A DNA stretch of 38,385 bases from UBA4951 sp963652335 (GTDB lineage Bacteria > Bacillota_I > Bacilli_A > RFN20 > CAG-826). Shown one piece after another: positions 21,700 to 29,693 of the stretch (positions within the stretch are counted from its first letter, which is position 1; every line of letters begins with the position of its first letter). Where the stretch lies: positions 1-38,385 of the forward strand of contig CAVJSS010000011.1 in the NCBI GenBank assembly GCA_963652335.1. The letters run 5' to 3'. Below the pieces are notes generated by a model. That model made no database searches and was not told the origin of the DNA. It was given only the letters and a program-made list of their open reading frames with translations. A program made the translations under genes and the position numbers.

Positions 21700-24093
21700 A
21701 TGAACATAGATATCTTAAAAGACAACACGATTGTCATTTGTCCCAAAACCGAAGCGAAACGGCTTATCGCTTTCAGATCCTTAAAAGCCCCTGAACTCAA
21801 CATCAAATTCTTGGACAAAAAAGAATTGCTCGAAGGCGTATATTTCACCTTTGGCTTAGATGCTATTGACTACGTGTCTAGGACTTATGGATATTCTTTG
21901 GAAAACGCCAAGGAAATCATTCTTAATTCATACAATGTTTCAAATTTAACGAAAAAAACCCAAATGGTGAAAAAGATAAAAAAAGATTTGATTGACAAGG
22001 ACTTTCTCAAAACGAATCCTCGATTCAAACGCCTTTTCGAAAACAAGGAAATTCTTGTTTTAGGCTATGATGAAAAAGACAAAGAATTGGAACATGCCTT
22101 CGATCTTTTGAATGTCGTTCCATCATTCATTAAGGACGAAAACGAAAATATCGAAAGAGAAGTCATTTCCTTCGAAAATATCGATCATGAAGTCCTTTTC
22201 GTCATCGAAAGAATCTATGGATTATTGGAAAAGGGAGTCGATTTAAACGACATCTTCATATATCGACCTGATTCGGAATATATCCCATTGCTTAAAAAAT
22301 ATTCCTCTTTATATGATCTCCCGATCGAACTAAACGATGCTATCAATCTTGCTGATTCGCCATTATATTCGAAATTCCTCGCTTTATTGGACGAGTACGA
22401 AGTCGAAGAAGCTTATGAGCTTTTAAAGCAAAGCGAAACAAGCGATCCTTATGGCGCCTTTCCCGCCCTATCTTCCTCTATAAATGCGTGCGCTTTTGCT
22501 TTGCCTGACGAAAAAAGATTCAAAATCCTGCTCGATTTTGTGGCCAAAGGATCCAAACTCCGTTCGGAATCATACGATCATTCGATAAAAATATGCGATT
22601 CTTCTTTCCGCTCTTTGGAGAATCAATACATTTTCGTTTTCAATTTCTCTCTAGGGTCCTTTCCCCGCGTTTATTTGGATAACGATTTTTATTCTGACGA
22701 AGAAAAAGCCTCTCTTCTCATCAACGATTCGAAAACTGAATCGGAAATGGAAAAGAAATCGATCGTCGACTTCTTGAATGGCAATCAAAATATTTGCCTA
22801 ACAAGGAAAAACAAGCTGGATAATACTCTTTATTTCGAATCTCTTTTAACTGAAGAGCTCGGCTACGTTAAACAAAAAGGAAAACTCCCATCGTCCATTC
22901 ATTCAGAGAAAGTCTCAAAGATCCTAACATCCAAAGCCAAAGACGATTTAAGGCTATACAACCTCGATTCGGAATTCGTCGATTCCTATCCAAACGAAAA
23001 ATTGGGATATATGAGTTACGATAATTCGTTTGCCAAATCGTCTTCTTATTCGCTTCCCAAGAACCTCAGATTATCATATTCTTCCATCAACGAATTCAAC
23101 AAATGCCCATTCTCATATTATCTAAAAAAGATCCTGAAATTAGATACGTTCGAAAGCAATTTCAATGCTAACTTAGGAACTTTGTTTCATAAGGTCTTGG
23201 AGGATTCCGAAAACGGGAAAGAGATAGACCTTTCGGACTATAACGATTTCATCGAAGAAAACTTCTTAAACGAAAAAGAGAGATTCTTCGTCTCCGTTCT
23301 CCTTCCTAAATCTTTGGACGTCATCAAAAAGAACAAGGAATTCGAGAAGCAATCCAAATTCAATCGGGTTGAGACCGAAAAAACCTATGAAATCGAAATC
23401 GAGCCAGGAATCAAACTAAACGGAAAGATAGACAAGATCCTATACGATGAGGAAGGGAAAAACCTTATCGTCGTCGACTATAAGACATCCCAATTTTCCT
23501 ATAAAGACGAAGAAGCCAGACACGGGATTAACATGCAGCTCCCAATCTATGCCTATCTCTTAAGGGAAAATATTCCTGAATACAAAGCGGCGGGTCTCTA
23601 TATCCAAAACGTTTTATTCGATCCTTTGGCTAATCCAAAATCAAATAGGGACCGCATTCCTTATATTTTGGCTGGATTGACCATCAAAGACACGGACATA
23701 GCCAAACGCATCGATACCGAAGTCGGAAGCAAAACCGATAGCGGAGGAAAGACGATCAATGATTCAGTTTACGTAAGAAATATCGGTCTGAATGCAAATG
23801 GCATGCTCTCCACTAGAGCAGGCACCCTTATCGAAGACGACGATATGGCTGGCAAAATCGAGCTGACCAAAGACTTGATAAAACTGACTTTAAACGAAAT
23901 CAAAGAAGGCAATTTCTTCATAAGGCCGCTTGGCCAAAACGACAATGAGAGTCCATGCCCGTTCTGCGATTTCAGAGATATTTGCTTTAGAAAAAGCAGA
24001 GATTCTTTGGAAATCAAATCCTACTATGCCAAAGTGGATGAAGCGCTGGCGAAAATGAGAAAAGAAGAAGGGGAAAAAGATGAATCTAGATGA
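21700..24093 (+). CDS. addB: AddB-like ATP-dependent exonuclease subunit (PD-(D/E)XK nuclease with Fe-S Cys)
   Basis: A 797-aa subunit of the AddAB helicase-nuclease that processes DNA double-strand ends for recombination. The C-terminal half carries the nuclease domain: first Cys in 'FNKCPFSYYLKKIL' (near 468), 'LGTLFHKVLED', catalytic 'GKIDKILYDEEGKNLIVVDYKT' region (near 574-595, Asp/Asp/Lys), and the iron-sulfur triad in 'CPFCDFRDICF' (near 752). The N-terminus shows no Walker A P-loop where AddB proteins often have GRSGSGKS, and the protein is much shorter than the roughly 1,150 aa of Bacillus AddB. ATG 21700 fits the promoter; the upstream TTG at 21694 would lie within or before the mRNA start. 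It overlaps addA by 14 bp. Confidence 0.85.
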   Translation: MNIDILKDNTIVICPKTEAKRLIAFRSLKAPELNIKFLDKKELLEGVYFTFGLDAIDYVSRTYGYSLENAKEIILNSYNVSNLTKKTQMVKKIKKDLIDKDFLKTNPRFKRLFENKEILVLGYDEKDKELEHAFDLLNVVPSFIKDENENIEREVISFENIDHEVLFVIERIYGLLEKGVDLNDIFIYRPDSEYIPLLKKYSSLYDLPIELNDAINLADSPLYSKFLALLDEYEVEEAYELLKQSETSDPYGAFPALSSSINACAFALPDEKRFKILLDFVAKGSKLRSESYDHSIKICDSSFRSLENQYIFVFNFSLGSFPRVYLDNDFYSDEEKASLLINDSKTESEMEKKSIVDFLNGNQNICLTRKNKLDNTLYFESLLTEELGYVKQKGKLPSSIHSEKVSKILTSKAKDDLRLYNLDSEFVDSYPNEKLGYMSYDNSFAKSSSYSLPKNLRLSYSSINEFNKCPFSYYLKKILKLDTFESNFNANLGTLFHKVLEDSENGKEIDLSDYNDFIEENFLNEKERFFVSVLLPKSLDVIKKNKEFEKQSKFNRVETEKTYEIEIEPGIKLNGKIDKILYDEEGKNLIVVDYKTSQFSYKDEEARHGINMQLPIYAYLLRENIPEYKAAGLYIQNVLFDPLANPKSNRDRIPYILAGLTIKDTDIAKRIDTEVGSKTDSGGKTINDSVYVRNIGLNANGMLSTRAGTLIEDDDMAGKIELTKDLIKLTLNEIKEGNFFIRPLGQNDNESPCPFCDFRDICFRKSRDSLEIKSYYAKVDEALAKMRKEEGEKDESR

Positions 24094-27000
24094 ATTGACT
24101 CCTGCCCAAAGGGAAGCGGTAACCTCAGATGGATCCAATATTTTGGTATCCGCTGGCGCCGGTTCTGGAAAAACCCAGGTTTTAACCACCCGTGTCGTCT
24201 ATTTCGTAAAAGAAAAACACTATAAGCTGGACCAATTCCTCATTCTGACATTCACCAAGTTAGCGGCCGGAGAAATGAAAAAACGAATCCGCGAGATGCT
24301 AAACGATGAAAAACTATTCGAAGCCGCAAGCCAAGTCGATTCAGCAAATATCTCTACGTTCGATAGCTACGCTTTGAATTTGGTCAAAAAATACCATCTC
24401 CTTCTTAAAGTCTCCCCTAATGTCTCCATCGTCGACAAAACCATAATCGACGTTAAGAAAAGGAAGATAATCGAAGAGATATTCGAAAGATCGTATAAAG
24501 AAAAAGACAAAGGGTTCCTCGATCTGATTTCCCATTTTTGCCTAAAGGATGACAAAGACATAAGAAAGCTCGTTTTGGATGTCTATGACAAAGCTTTGTT
24601 GCAAATCGATACGAAAGGGTATCTAAACAATTTCGAAGACATCTATTATTCAAACGCCAAATTCGAAGAAATCATAGGTTTCATCGTAAAGAAGATAAAA
24701 GACCTTAGCTTAAATCTCTCTTCCGCCATAGAAAACATCCCATCTTCGGTTTCCCTTAAAGATAGATCCGATTCGGTCATCCATTATGCCTCCGACTTAT
24801 TCAGTCTCTTTTTCAAAGCCACGACTTACGATGAGCTGCTCTCTACTTTCTCTTCGTTCGATCTTGATCCGAAAGAAGGCGACTTCAGCGTCTTTCAATG
24901 GTCTTGCAAGAATTGGAGCCTGGAAGCCAATGAGGCCATGAAAAAGTTCAAAGAAGCCAAAAACGAACTTGTCGAATTCATGTCTGCCCTTCCTAAAACG
25001 AAGGAAGAGGCATTCGAAGACCTTTCAGAGACCAAACCATATGCCAAAACGATCACGAAGATTATTAAAGAATTGGATGAAAGAATCTCGGAATACAAAA
25101 CCCTTAATGGAGCCTACGAATTCACCGACATAGCCAAGATGGCTTATAGACTCGTGAAAGAAAACGAAGAAGTCAGAGAAGAAATCAAATCATCTTTGAA
25201 AATGATCATGATCGACGAATATCAAGACACCTCTTCTCTGCAAGATAATTTCATCAAAGAAATAGCTTCCGATAATGTCTATATGGTTGGAGACGTAAAA
25301 CAATCCATCTATCGTTTCAGAAACGCCGAAGTCTCGATTTTCATCGATAAATACAGGGATTATAAACAAAACGGAACCGGTAGGGTAATCGATATGAACA
25401 AGAACTTCCGTTCCAGGAAAGAAGTCCTAGATGACATAAATTACATCTTCAAGCAGCTTATGAGCGAGAAATACGGCGGAGCGGCTTATAGAGAAGAACA
25501 TATGATAGAATTCGGAAACGATAAATACGAAAAAGACCAAGCCGGAGACAAAGGAGCAGACAGCCACCTAAGGATATTGAGCTACTCCATTAAGGAAGAT
25601 GAAAAGAAAGACCCTGAAATCGAAGCCAAATTGATCGCTAGAGACATAATAGAGAAAATGAATTCCGGCTATCTTGTCATGGCAGCTAAAAAGAACGGAA
25701 AACCATATCTAAGACCGGTCAGTTTCAGCGACTTCTGCATTTTGATGGATAGGGGTTCGGCTTTCGACAAATATCAAAAAGTCTTCAACGATCTTAAATT
25801 GCCGATCTATGTCGAGAACGACGTCGACATATCCTCCAACGACATCGTTCTGGTTTTGACCAATCTTTTGAGGATGATTGATTTTATCAAAACTGACGGC
25901 TTTGATTACAAAGACGAATATTTCAAAAAAGCCTGGCTCTCATTGGCCAGATCTTTCATTTTCAAGTACGATGACGAAAAGATCTACCAAATCTTCAAAA
26001 ACGGCGATTTGGCCCACGAAGACATCGTCTCGAAGATAAGAGGCGTCGTTTTGGATAACGATTATCGTTCTTCTTACGAATTGTTCGAAAAATTAATCTT
26101 CGAATTGGATATTTATTCCAAATGCATATTCATCGGGGATATCGAAAAAAACCATAAATACCTCGATTATTTCCTAATGATGTACAAATCGATGTCGGAT
26201 TTAGGCTACTCCCTATCGGATTTCATCTCCTTTATGGAAAATGTCGATGATTATGATTTGGATATAAAACTCTCTAGCACCGGCACCTCATCGGATTCGA
26301 TTCGCATCATGAACATCCATAAATCCAAGGGCCTTGAATTCAACATCGTCTATTTGGCAGGTACCTATAAACAATTCAATAATCAAGAAAGCAAAGAAGG
26401 ATACTCGATGTCCCAAAAATTCGGCTTGATCATGAAAAAGGGACCGGACAAAGCCAATATCGTCAAAATCGCGAATTCGGAATACGAAAGAAACGAAGAC
26501 ATCTCGGAAAAAATCAGGCAACTATACGTTGCCTTGACCAGAACCAGAGAACAATTGATCATCCCTCTTGAAATCGATGACGAAACGAAAGACGAAACGA
26601 TCGATATAACGATGATAAACGCTTTTCTAAAAGACGCTTACGATAGATATTCAAAAGGAACGATCGATTACGAAGCCTTTCTTTCGACCCTCAAAGGAAA
26701 AGGATTTGAGCCAACCTATCGATTCATTTCTTTAAAAGAAGAAGGCAAACGTTCGATTCCTCTTGATGAGGCGTCCGATTATTTCGTTGAAATAGGAAAT
26801 AGAATCAACGATGCGACTGAATTCAAATCGTTCAAAGACATGCTATTGCCCTTCATCAACTGCTCCAAATTCGTGACTTATTCCCTTTTTGAGACGGATG
26901 AAACGCCTGTTTTGAACATTCCTTCCAAAGAAGTCGAACATCATGATTTATTGGTCAAGCCATTCCCGATCGAATTCCATAAAATCGAAGCCCTTAAAGC

Positions 27001-27415
27001 TTCCAAGCCATTGAATCTCTCCGCTTTGAAAGAAAATCTCGAATTTGGAACCAAGATGCATTTCTTATTGGAAACGACAGACTTCCTAAACCCCGATTAT
27101 TCAGACCTAAGCGAGAAAGAAGAACGTCTGATCGAGAACTTCTTGTCAGCCCCGTTTATGAAAAACGCCAAAAACGGAAAGATATGCAAAGAATACGAAT
27201 ATCACGACGAAAAGAACAATCTAAACGGAACCATCGACCTGATGATCATTTATCCGGACCATATCGATGTCATCGATTATAAGACCAAAAACATCGACGA
27301 CGATTCCTACGATAAGCAGATAAAAACGTATATGGATTACATTATTAGGACTTTTGATAAGAAAACCAACGGATACCTCTATTCTTTGCTTACCGGCGAA
27401 TACAAAATATATTGA
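24080..27415 (+). CDS. addA: AddA helicase-nuclease subunit
   Basis: A 1,111-aa UvrD/Rep-type helicase with a C-terminal RecB-like nuclease. Motifs in order: 'NILVSAGAGSGKTQVLTTRV' (Walker A, near residue 15-34), 'LTFTKLAAGEMKKRI', Walker B 'IMIDEYQDTS', 'GDVKQSIYRFRNAE', 'NIHKSKGLEFNIVYLAG', 'RQLYVALTRTREQL', and the nuclease residues in 'GTIDLMIIYPDHIDVIDYKT' near 1050-1070. All catalytic signatures are intact. The start overlaps addB, with AAGGGG 5 nt upstream. Only a weak hairpin (27441-27460, with TTTTTT) follows, so termination is uncertain. Confidence 0.95.
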   Translation: MNLDELTPAQREAVTSDGSNILVSAGAGSGKTQVLTTRVVYFVKEKHYKLDQFLILTFTKLAAGEMKKRIREMLNDEKLFEAASQVDSANISTFDSYALNLVKKYHLLLKVSPNVSIVDKTIIDVKKRKIIEEIFERSYKEKDKGFLDLISHFCLKDDKDIRKLVLDVYDKALLQIDTKGYLNNFEDIYYSNAKFEEIIGFIVKKIKDLSLNLSSAIENIPSSVSLKDRSDSVIHYASDLFSLFFKATTYDELLSTFSSFDLDPKEGDFSVFQWSCKNWSLEANEAMKKFKEAKNELVEFMSALPKTKEEAFEDLSETKPYAKTITKIIKELDERISEYKTLNGAYEFTDIAKMAYRLVKENEEVREEIKSSLKMIMIDEYQDTSSLQDNFIKEIASDNVYMVGDVKQSIYRFRNAEVSIFIDKYRDYKQNGTGRVIDMNKNFRSRKEVLDDINYIFKQLMSEKYGGAAYREEHMIEFGNDKYEKDQAGDKGADSHLRILSYSIKEDEKKDPEIEAKLIARDIIEKMNSGYLVMAAKKNGKPYLRPVSFSDFCILMDRGSAFDKYQKVFNDLKLPIYVENDVDISSNDIVLVLTNLLRMIDFIKTDGFDYKDEYFKKAWLSLARSFIFKYDDEKIYQIFKNGDLAHEDIVSKIRGVVLDNDYRSSYELFEKLIFELDIYSKCIFIGDIEKNHKYLDYFLMMYKSMSDLGYSLSDFISFMENVDDYDLDIKLSSTGTSSDSIRIMNIHKSKGLEFNIVYLAGTYKQFNNQESKEGYSMSQKFGLIMKKGPDKANIVKIANSEYERNEDISEKIRQLYVALTRTREQLIIPLEIDDETKDETIDITMINAFLKDAYDRYSKGTIDYEAFLSTLKGKGFEPTYRFISLKEEGKRSIPLDEASDYFVEIGNRINDATEFKSFKDMLLPFINCSKFVTYSLFETDETPVLNIPSKEVEHHDLLVKPFPIEFHKIEALKASKPLNLSALKENLEFGTKMHFLLETTDFLNPDYSDLSEKEERLIENFLSAPFMKNAKNGKICKEYEYHDEKNNLNGTIDLMIIYPDHIDVIDYKTKNIDDDSYDKQIKTYMDYIIRTFDKKTNGYLYSLLTGEYKIY

Positions 27416-27464
27416 AATTAGCCAATTACGTTGATCAGACTGCCACCTTGCGGCTTTTTTGAGG

Positions 27465-27493
27465 TTGACTAAGCCAAGCTAAGCATATATGAT
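27465..27493 (+). promoter_or_regulatory. Promoter of tRNA-fMet
   Basis: TTGACT (27465-27470), 17 bp and TATGAT (27488-27493), 22 bp before the tRNA 5' end. Confidence 0.75.
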
Positions 27494-27515
27494 AACGCTT
27501 GCCCGAAAAATACGC

Positions 27516-27592
27516 CGCGGGGTAGGGCAGTCTGGTAGCCTGCCAGGCCCATAACCTGGAGGTCGGTGGTTCAAATCCATCCCCCGCAACCA
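27516..27592 (+). tRNA. Initiator tRNA-fMet (CAT)
   Basis: Begins CGCGGGG and ends CCCCGCA-ACCA, with the C1-A72 mismatch typical of bacterial initiators. Anticodon loop CCCATAA (CAT). The anticodon stem CCAGG/CCTGG has A29-U41 where most initiators have the first of three G-C pairs. T-loop TTCAAAT, CCA encoded. Confidence 0.95.
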
Positions 27593-27603
27593 ATCGAATA
27601 TCG

Positions 27604-27630
27604 CAGCATCGATCATATCGGTGCTGTTTT
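27604..27630 (+). terminator. Terminator after tRNA-fMet
   Basis: 10-bp stem CAGCATCGAT/ATCGGTGCTG (27604-27613 and 27617-27626) with one G-T pair, a 3-nt loop and four T. Confidence 0.8.
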
Positions 27631-27729
27631 CATAGATTAACGTACGATAGATTCGTTCCAATGGCTGTTGTCGGCCGCTCAAAGAAACGCTCGCACGTTT
27701 TGCCAACTACGAAAACGATTCGATTAAGC

Positions 27730-27742
27730 TATAATGCTAAAT
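27730..27742 (+). promoter_or_regulatory. -10 box giving a leaderless mRNA for the CmpB-like gene
   Basis: TATAAT (27730-27735), then GCTAAAT (7 nt) and ATG 27743. The earlier in-frame ATG at 27734 lies inside the -10 box, so it cannot be the start if this promoter is used. No Shine-Dalgarno and no clear -35. Confidence 0.5.
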
Positions 27743-28534
27743 ATGAAATATTTGATCATCGTCGCAACGTTATTCGTCATCGGCTCAGTCTTCGGATATG
27801 TGCTAGAGGTCTTTTTCAGAAGGATTTTTTCCCAACATAGATGGGTCAATCCAGGATTCATGGTCGGGCCATATATTCCTTTGTATGGCTTTGGAACTTG
27901 CATTCTTTATGGTTTTTCCAACATTCCTCTTGAAAAAGCCATTCCATACGAAGGTTGGAGAATCTTCGTGATCATCCTTTTGATCGGGGTTTCTTTGACT
28001 TTGATCGAATTGATCGGTGGCCTTATCTTCATCAAAGGCATGCATATCAAACTTTGGGACTATTCCAAAAGATGGGGGAATTTCCAAGGCATTATCTGCC
28101 CATTGTTCTCTGTTTTGTGGCTTATAGCCGGGGCGTTGTATTATTTCTTCGTCAACCCATATTTGGTCAAAGCCGTAGATTGGATCAGCGAAAACCTTAT
28201 CTATTCGTTCTTTATCGGGATAATCATCGGAATGATGATCGTCGATGCCGCATATTCGATCCATTTGGGGACCAAGATCCGCAAAGCATCTAACAATCTG
28301 ACAGTCAGATTCGAAGATTTCAAAGAAGACCTTAAAAATTCCCCTGAAGGCTCTGCCAAACATCGGTTCTATGGCACCATCATCGATATCAAATCCGCCA
28401 ACAAATCCTTAAGCGACACCATCAAAAACCACGTGGAAAGGCTGCCTAAGCCAAAGAAATGGTGGAGAAAGAAAAAAGAAAAACCTGAAGCGATAGAGAA
28501 TCAATCATCCTCAGAAACGGAAAAAAAGGAATAA
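27743..28534 (+). CDS. CmpB-like putative ABC-transporter type IV membrane protein (COG4905)
   Basis: A 263-aa membrane protein of the family named 'putative ABC transporter type IV/CmpB' (COG4905, PF06541). The family marks 'WVNPGFMVGPYIPLYGFG' and 'LWDYSKRWGNFQGIICPLFS' are clear. It has about five or six hydrophobic helices, then a charged cytosolic tail rich in Lys and Glu (last 90 residues) with 'PKPKKWWRKKKEK'. The true function is not established. It is a single gene with a leaderless start at ATG 27743. Confidence 0.85.
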   Translation: MKYLIIVATLFVIGSVFGYVLEVFFRRIFSQHRWVNPGFMVGPYIPLYGFGTCILYGFSNIPLEKAIPYEGWRIFVIILLIGVSLTLIELIGGLIFIKGMHIKLWDYSKRWGNFQGIICPLFSVLWLIAGALYYFFVNPYLVKAVDWISENLIYSFFIGIIIGMMIVDAAYSIHLGTKIRKASNNLTVRFEDFKEDLKNSPEGSAKHRFYGTIIDIKSANKSLSDTIKNHVERLPKPKKWWRKKKEKPEAIENQSSSETEKKE

Positions 28535-28625
28535 GGCTTTCGCTGAACAAATCCTTAAGCATATTTCTCTTTTGCTTTTAAAATCATGCTACAATGGATT
28601 AGCTAATCTTTCAGGAGGAAAAACA

Positions 28626-29165
28626 ATGGAATTGAAAGGATCCAAAACCGAGAAGAATCTTCAAGCCGCTTTCGCCGGCGAATCCCAAGCCAGAAACAAA
28701 TACACTTATTTCGCATCCAAAGCCAAAAAGGAAGGATATGAACAGATCGCTGCCCTCTTTTTGGAAACGGCCGAAAACGAAAAGGAACACGCCAAGCTTT
28801 GGTTCAAATACCTTGAAGGCGGAGAAATCAAATCGACCGCCGAGAACCTAGCCGCCGCCGCCGCTGGCGAAAACTACGAATGGACCGACATGTACGCCGA
28901 ATTCGCCAAAGTCGCCGATGAGGAGGGCTTTAAGGAAATCGCCGCCAAATTCCGCATGGTCGGCAATATCGAAAAGCATCACGAGGAACGTTATTTGGCT
29001 TTGCTTGAAAACGTCAAAGAGGGCAAAGTCTTCATCTCCGAAGACGTAGTCATTTGGAAATGCCGCAATTGCGGACACATCGTAGTCGGCAAGCAAGCCC
29101 CAGCCGTTTGCCCAGTTTGCAACCATCCTCAATCATTCTTCGAAATGGAAGTCAAAGCTTACTAA
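28626..29165 (+). CDS. Rubrerythrin
   Basis: A 179-aa non-haem iron protein that reduces hydrogen peroxide in anaerobes. The N-terminal ferritin-like domain shows 'AFAGESQARNKYTYFA' and 'ETAENEKEHAKLWF' (diiron Glu and His ligands), repeated in 'NIEKHHEERYLALL'. The C-terminal rubredoxin-like domain has two CxxC pairs ('CRNCGH', 'CPVCNH', near 146-170). The ATG at 28626 is set by AGGAGG at 28613-28618. TACAAT at 28590-28595 is a likely -10. It is monocistronic with a clear terminator. Confidence 0.95.
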   Translation: MELKGSKTEKNLQAAFAGESQARNKYTYFASKAKKEGYEQIAALFLETAENEKEHAKLWFKYLEGGEIKSTAENLAAAAAGENYEWTDMYAEFAKVADEEGFKEIAAKFRMVGNIEKHHEERYLALLENVKEGKVFISEDVVIWKCRNCGHIVVGKQAPAVCPVCNHPQSFFEMEVKAY

Positions 29166-29182
29166 TCTTCCTTCATTCAATC

Positions 29183-29203
29183 AGGCCCCTCGTGGGCCTT
29201 TTT
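29183..29203 (+). terminator. Rubrerythrin terminator
   Basis: Stem AGGCCC/GGGCCT (29183-29188 and 29194-29199), loop CTCGT, five T. Confidence 0.85.
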
Positions 29204-29301
29204 GCCTTAAATGGGGCATAATCATTCCGATTTATTTGGTTAATGTAAGCCGATAGATATCGATTTTTGCCGATTTTATCACCTATATAGACACAAATGA
29301 C

Positions 29302-29330
29302 TTGCGGATATCGTTCCGTTTATGGATAAT
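29302..29330 (+). promoter_or_regulatory. Promoter of the tRNA-Asp/tRNA-Phe pair
   Basis: TTGCGG (29302-29307), 17 bp and GATAAT (29325-29330), 17 bp before the tRNA-Asp 5' end. Confidence 0.55.
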
Positions 29331-29347
29331 ATACCAGCGTGGCAAGT

Positions 29348-29424
29348 GGACCATTGGTGTAGCGGTCTAACATGCCTCCCTGTCACGGAGGAGATCGAGA
29401 GTTCGAATCTCTTATGGTCCGCCA
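29348..29424 (+). tRNA. tRNA-Asp (GTC)
   Basis: Acceptor GGACCAT/ATGGTCC, anticodon stem CCTCC/GGAGG around CTGTCAC (GTC), T-loop TTCGAAT, encoded CCA. Nine bases separate it from tRNA-Phe. Confidence 0.95.
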
Positions 29425-29433
29425 CGTCAACAT

Positions 29434-29509
29434 GGGCCGGTAGCTCAGCAGGTAGAGCAATGGACTGAAAATCCATGTGTCGGCGGTTCAACTCCGCCTT
29501 GGCCCACCA
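29434..29509 (+). tRNA. tRNA-Phe (GAA)
   Basis: Acceptor GGGCCGG/TTGGCCC (two G-U pairs), anticodon loop CTGAAAA (GAA) on ATGGA/TCCAT, T-arm GGCGG-TTCAACT-CCGCC, encoded CCA. Confidence 0.95.
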
Positions 29510-29521
29510 GAATCAAGAATC

Positions 29522-29546
29522 AGCCATCCTTCATGGGTGGCTTTTT
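29522..29546 (+). terminator. Terminator after tRNA-Phe
   Basis: Stem AGCCATCC/GGGTGGCT (29522-29529 and 29535-29542), loop TTCAT, then five T. Confidence 0.85.
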
Positions 29547-29693
29547 ACAAACCGTTCAGTTTGGTCATGGCTTTCATATTATTGTAATATGTATGACCCC
29601 AAGACCCCAACTATTTTGGCTCTATAAAAAAGATGAATGGTCATTTAAAATATGTGCTTGGGAAATTCCCGAAGAGCCTAGGAGAATCTGATT

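Noticed and set aside
27441..27461. Terminator after addA
   Set aside because: Only a weak GCC/GGC stem precedes the T-run; I could not build a convincing hairpin.
27479..27706. Minus-strand ORF with 'MDLNHRPPGYGPGRLPDCPTPR'
   Set aside because: This is the well-known false translation across the antisense of a tRNA; the tRNA-fMet gene explains it.
27803..28363. Minus-strand 186-aa ORF
   Set aside because: It lies wholly opposite the CmpB-like gene, whose family motifs are clear.
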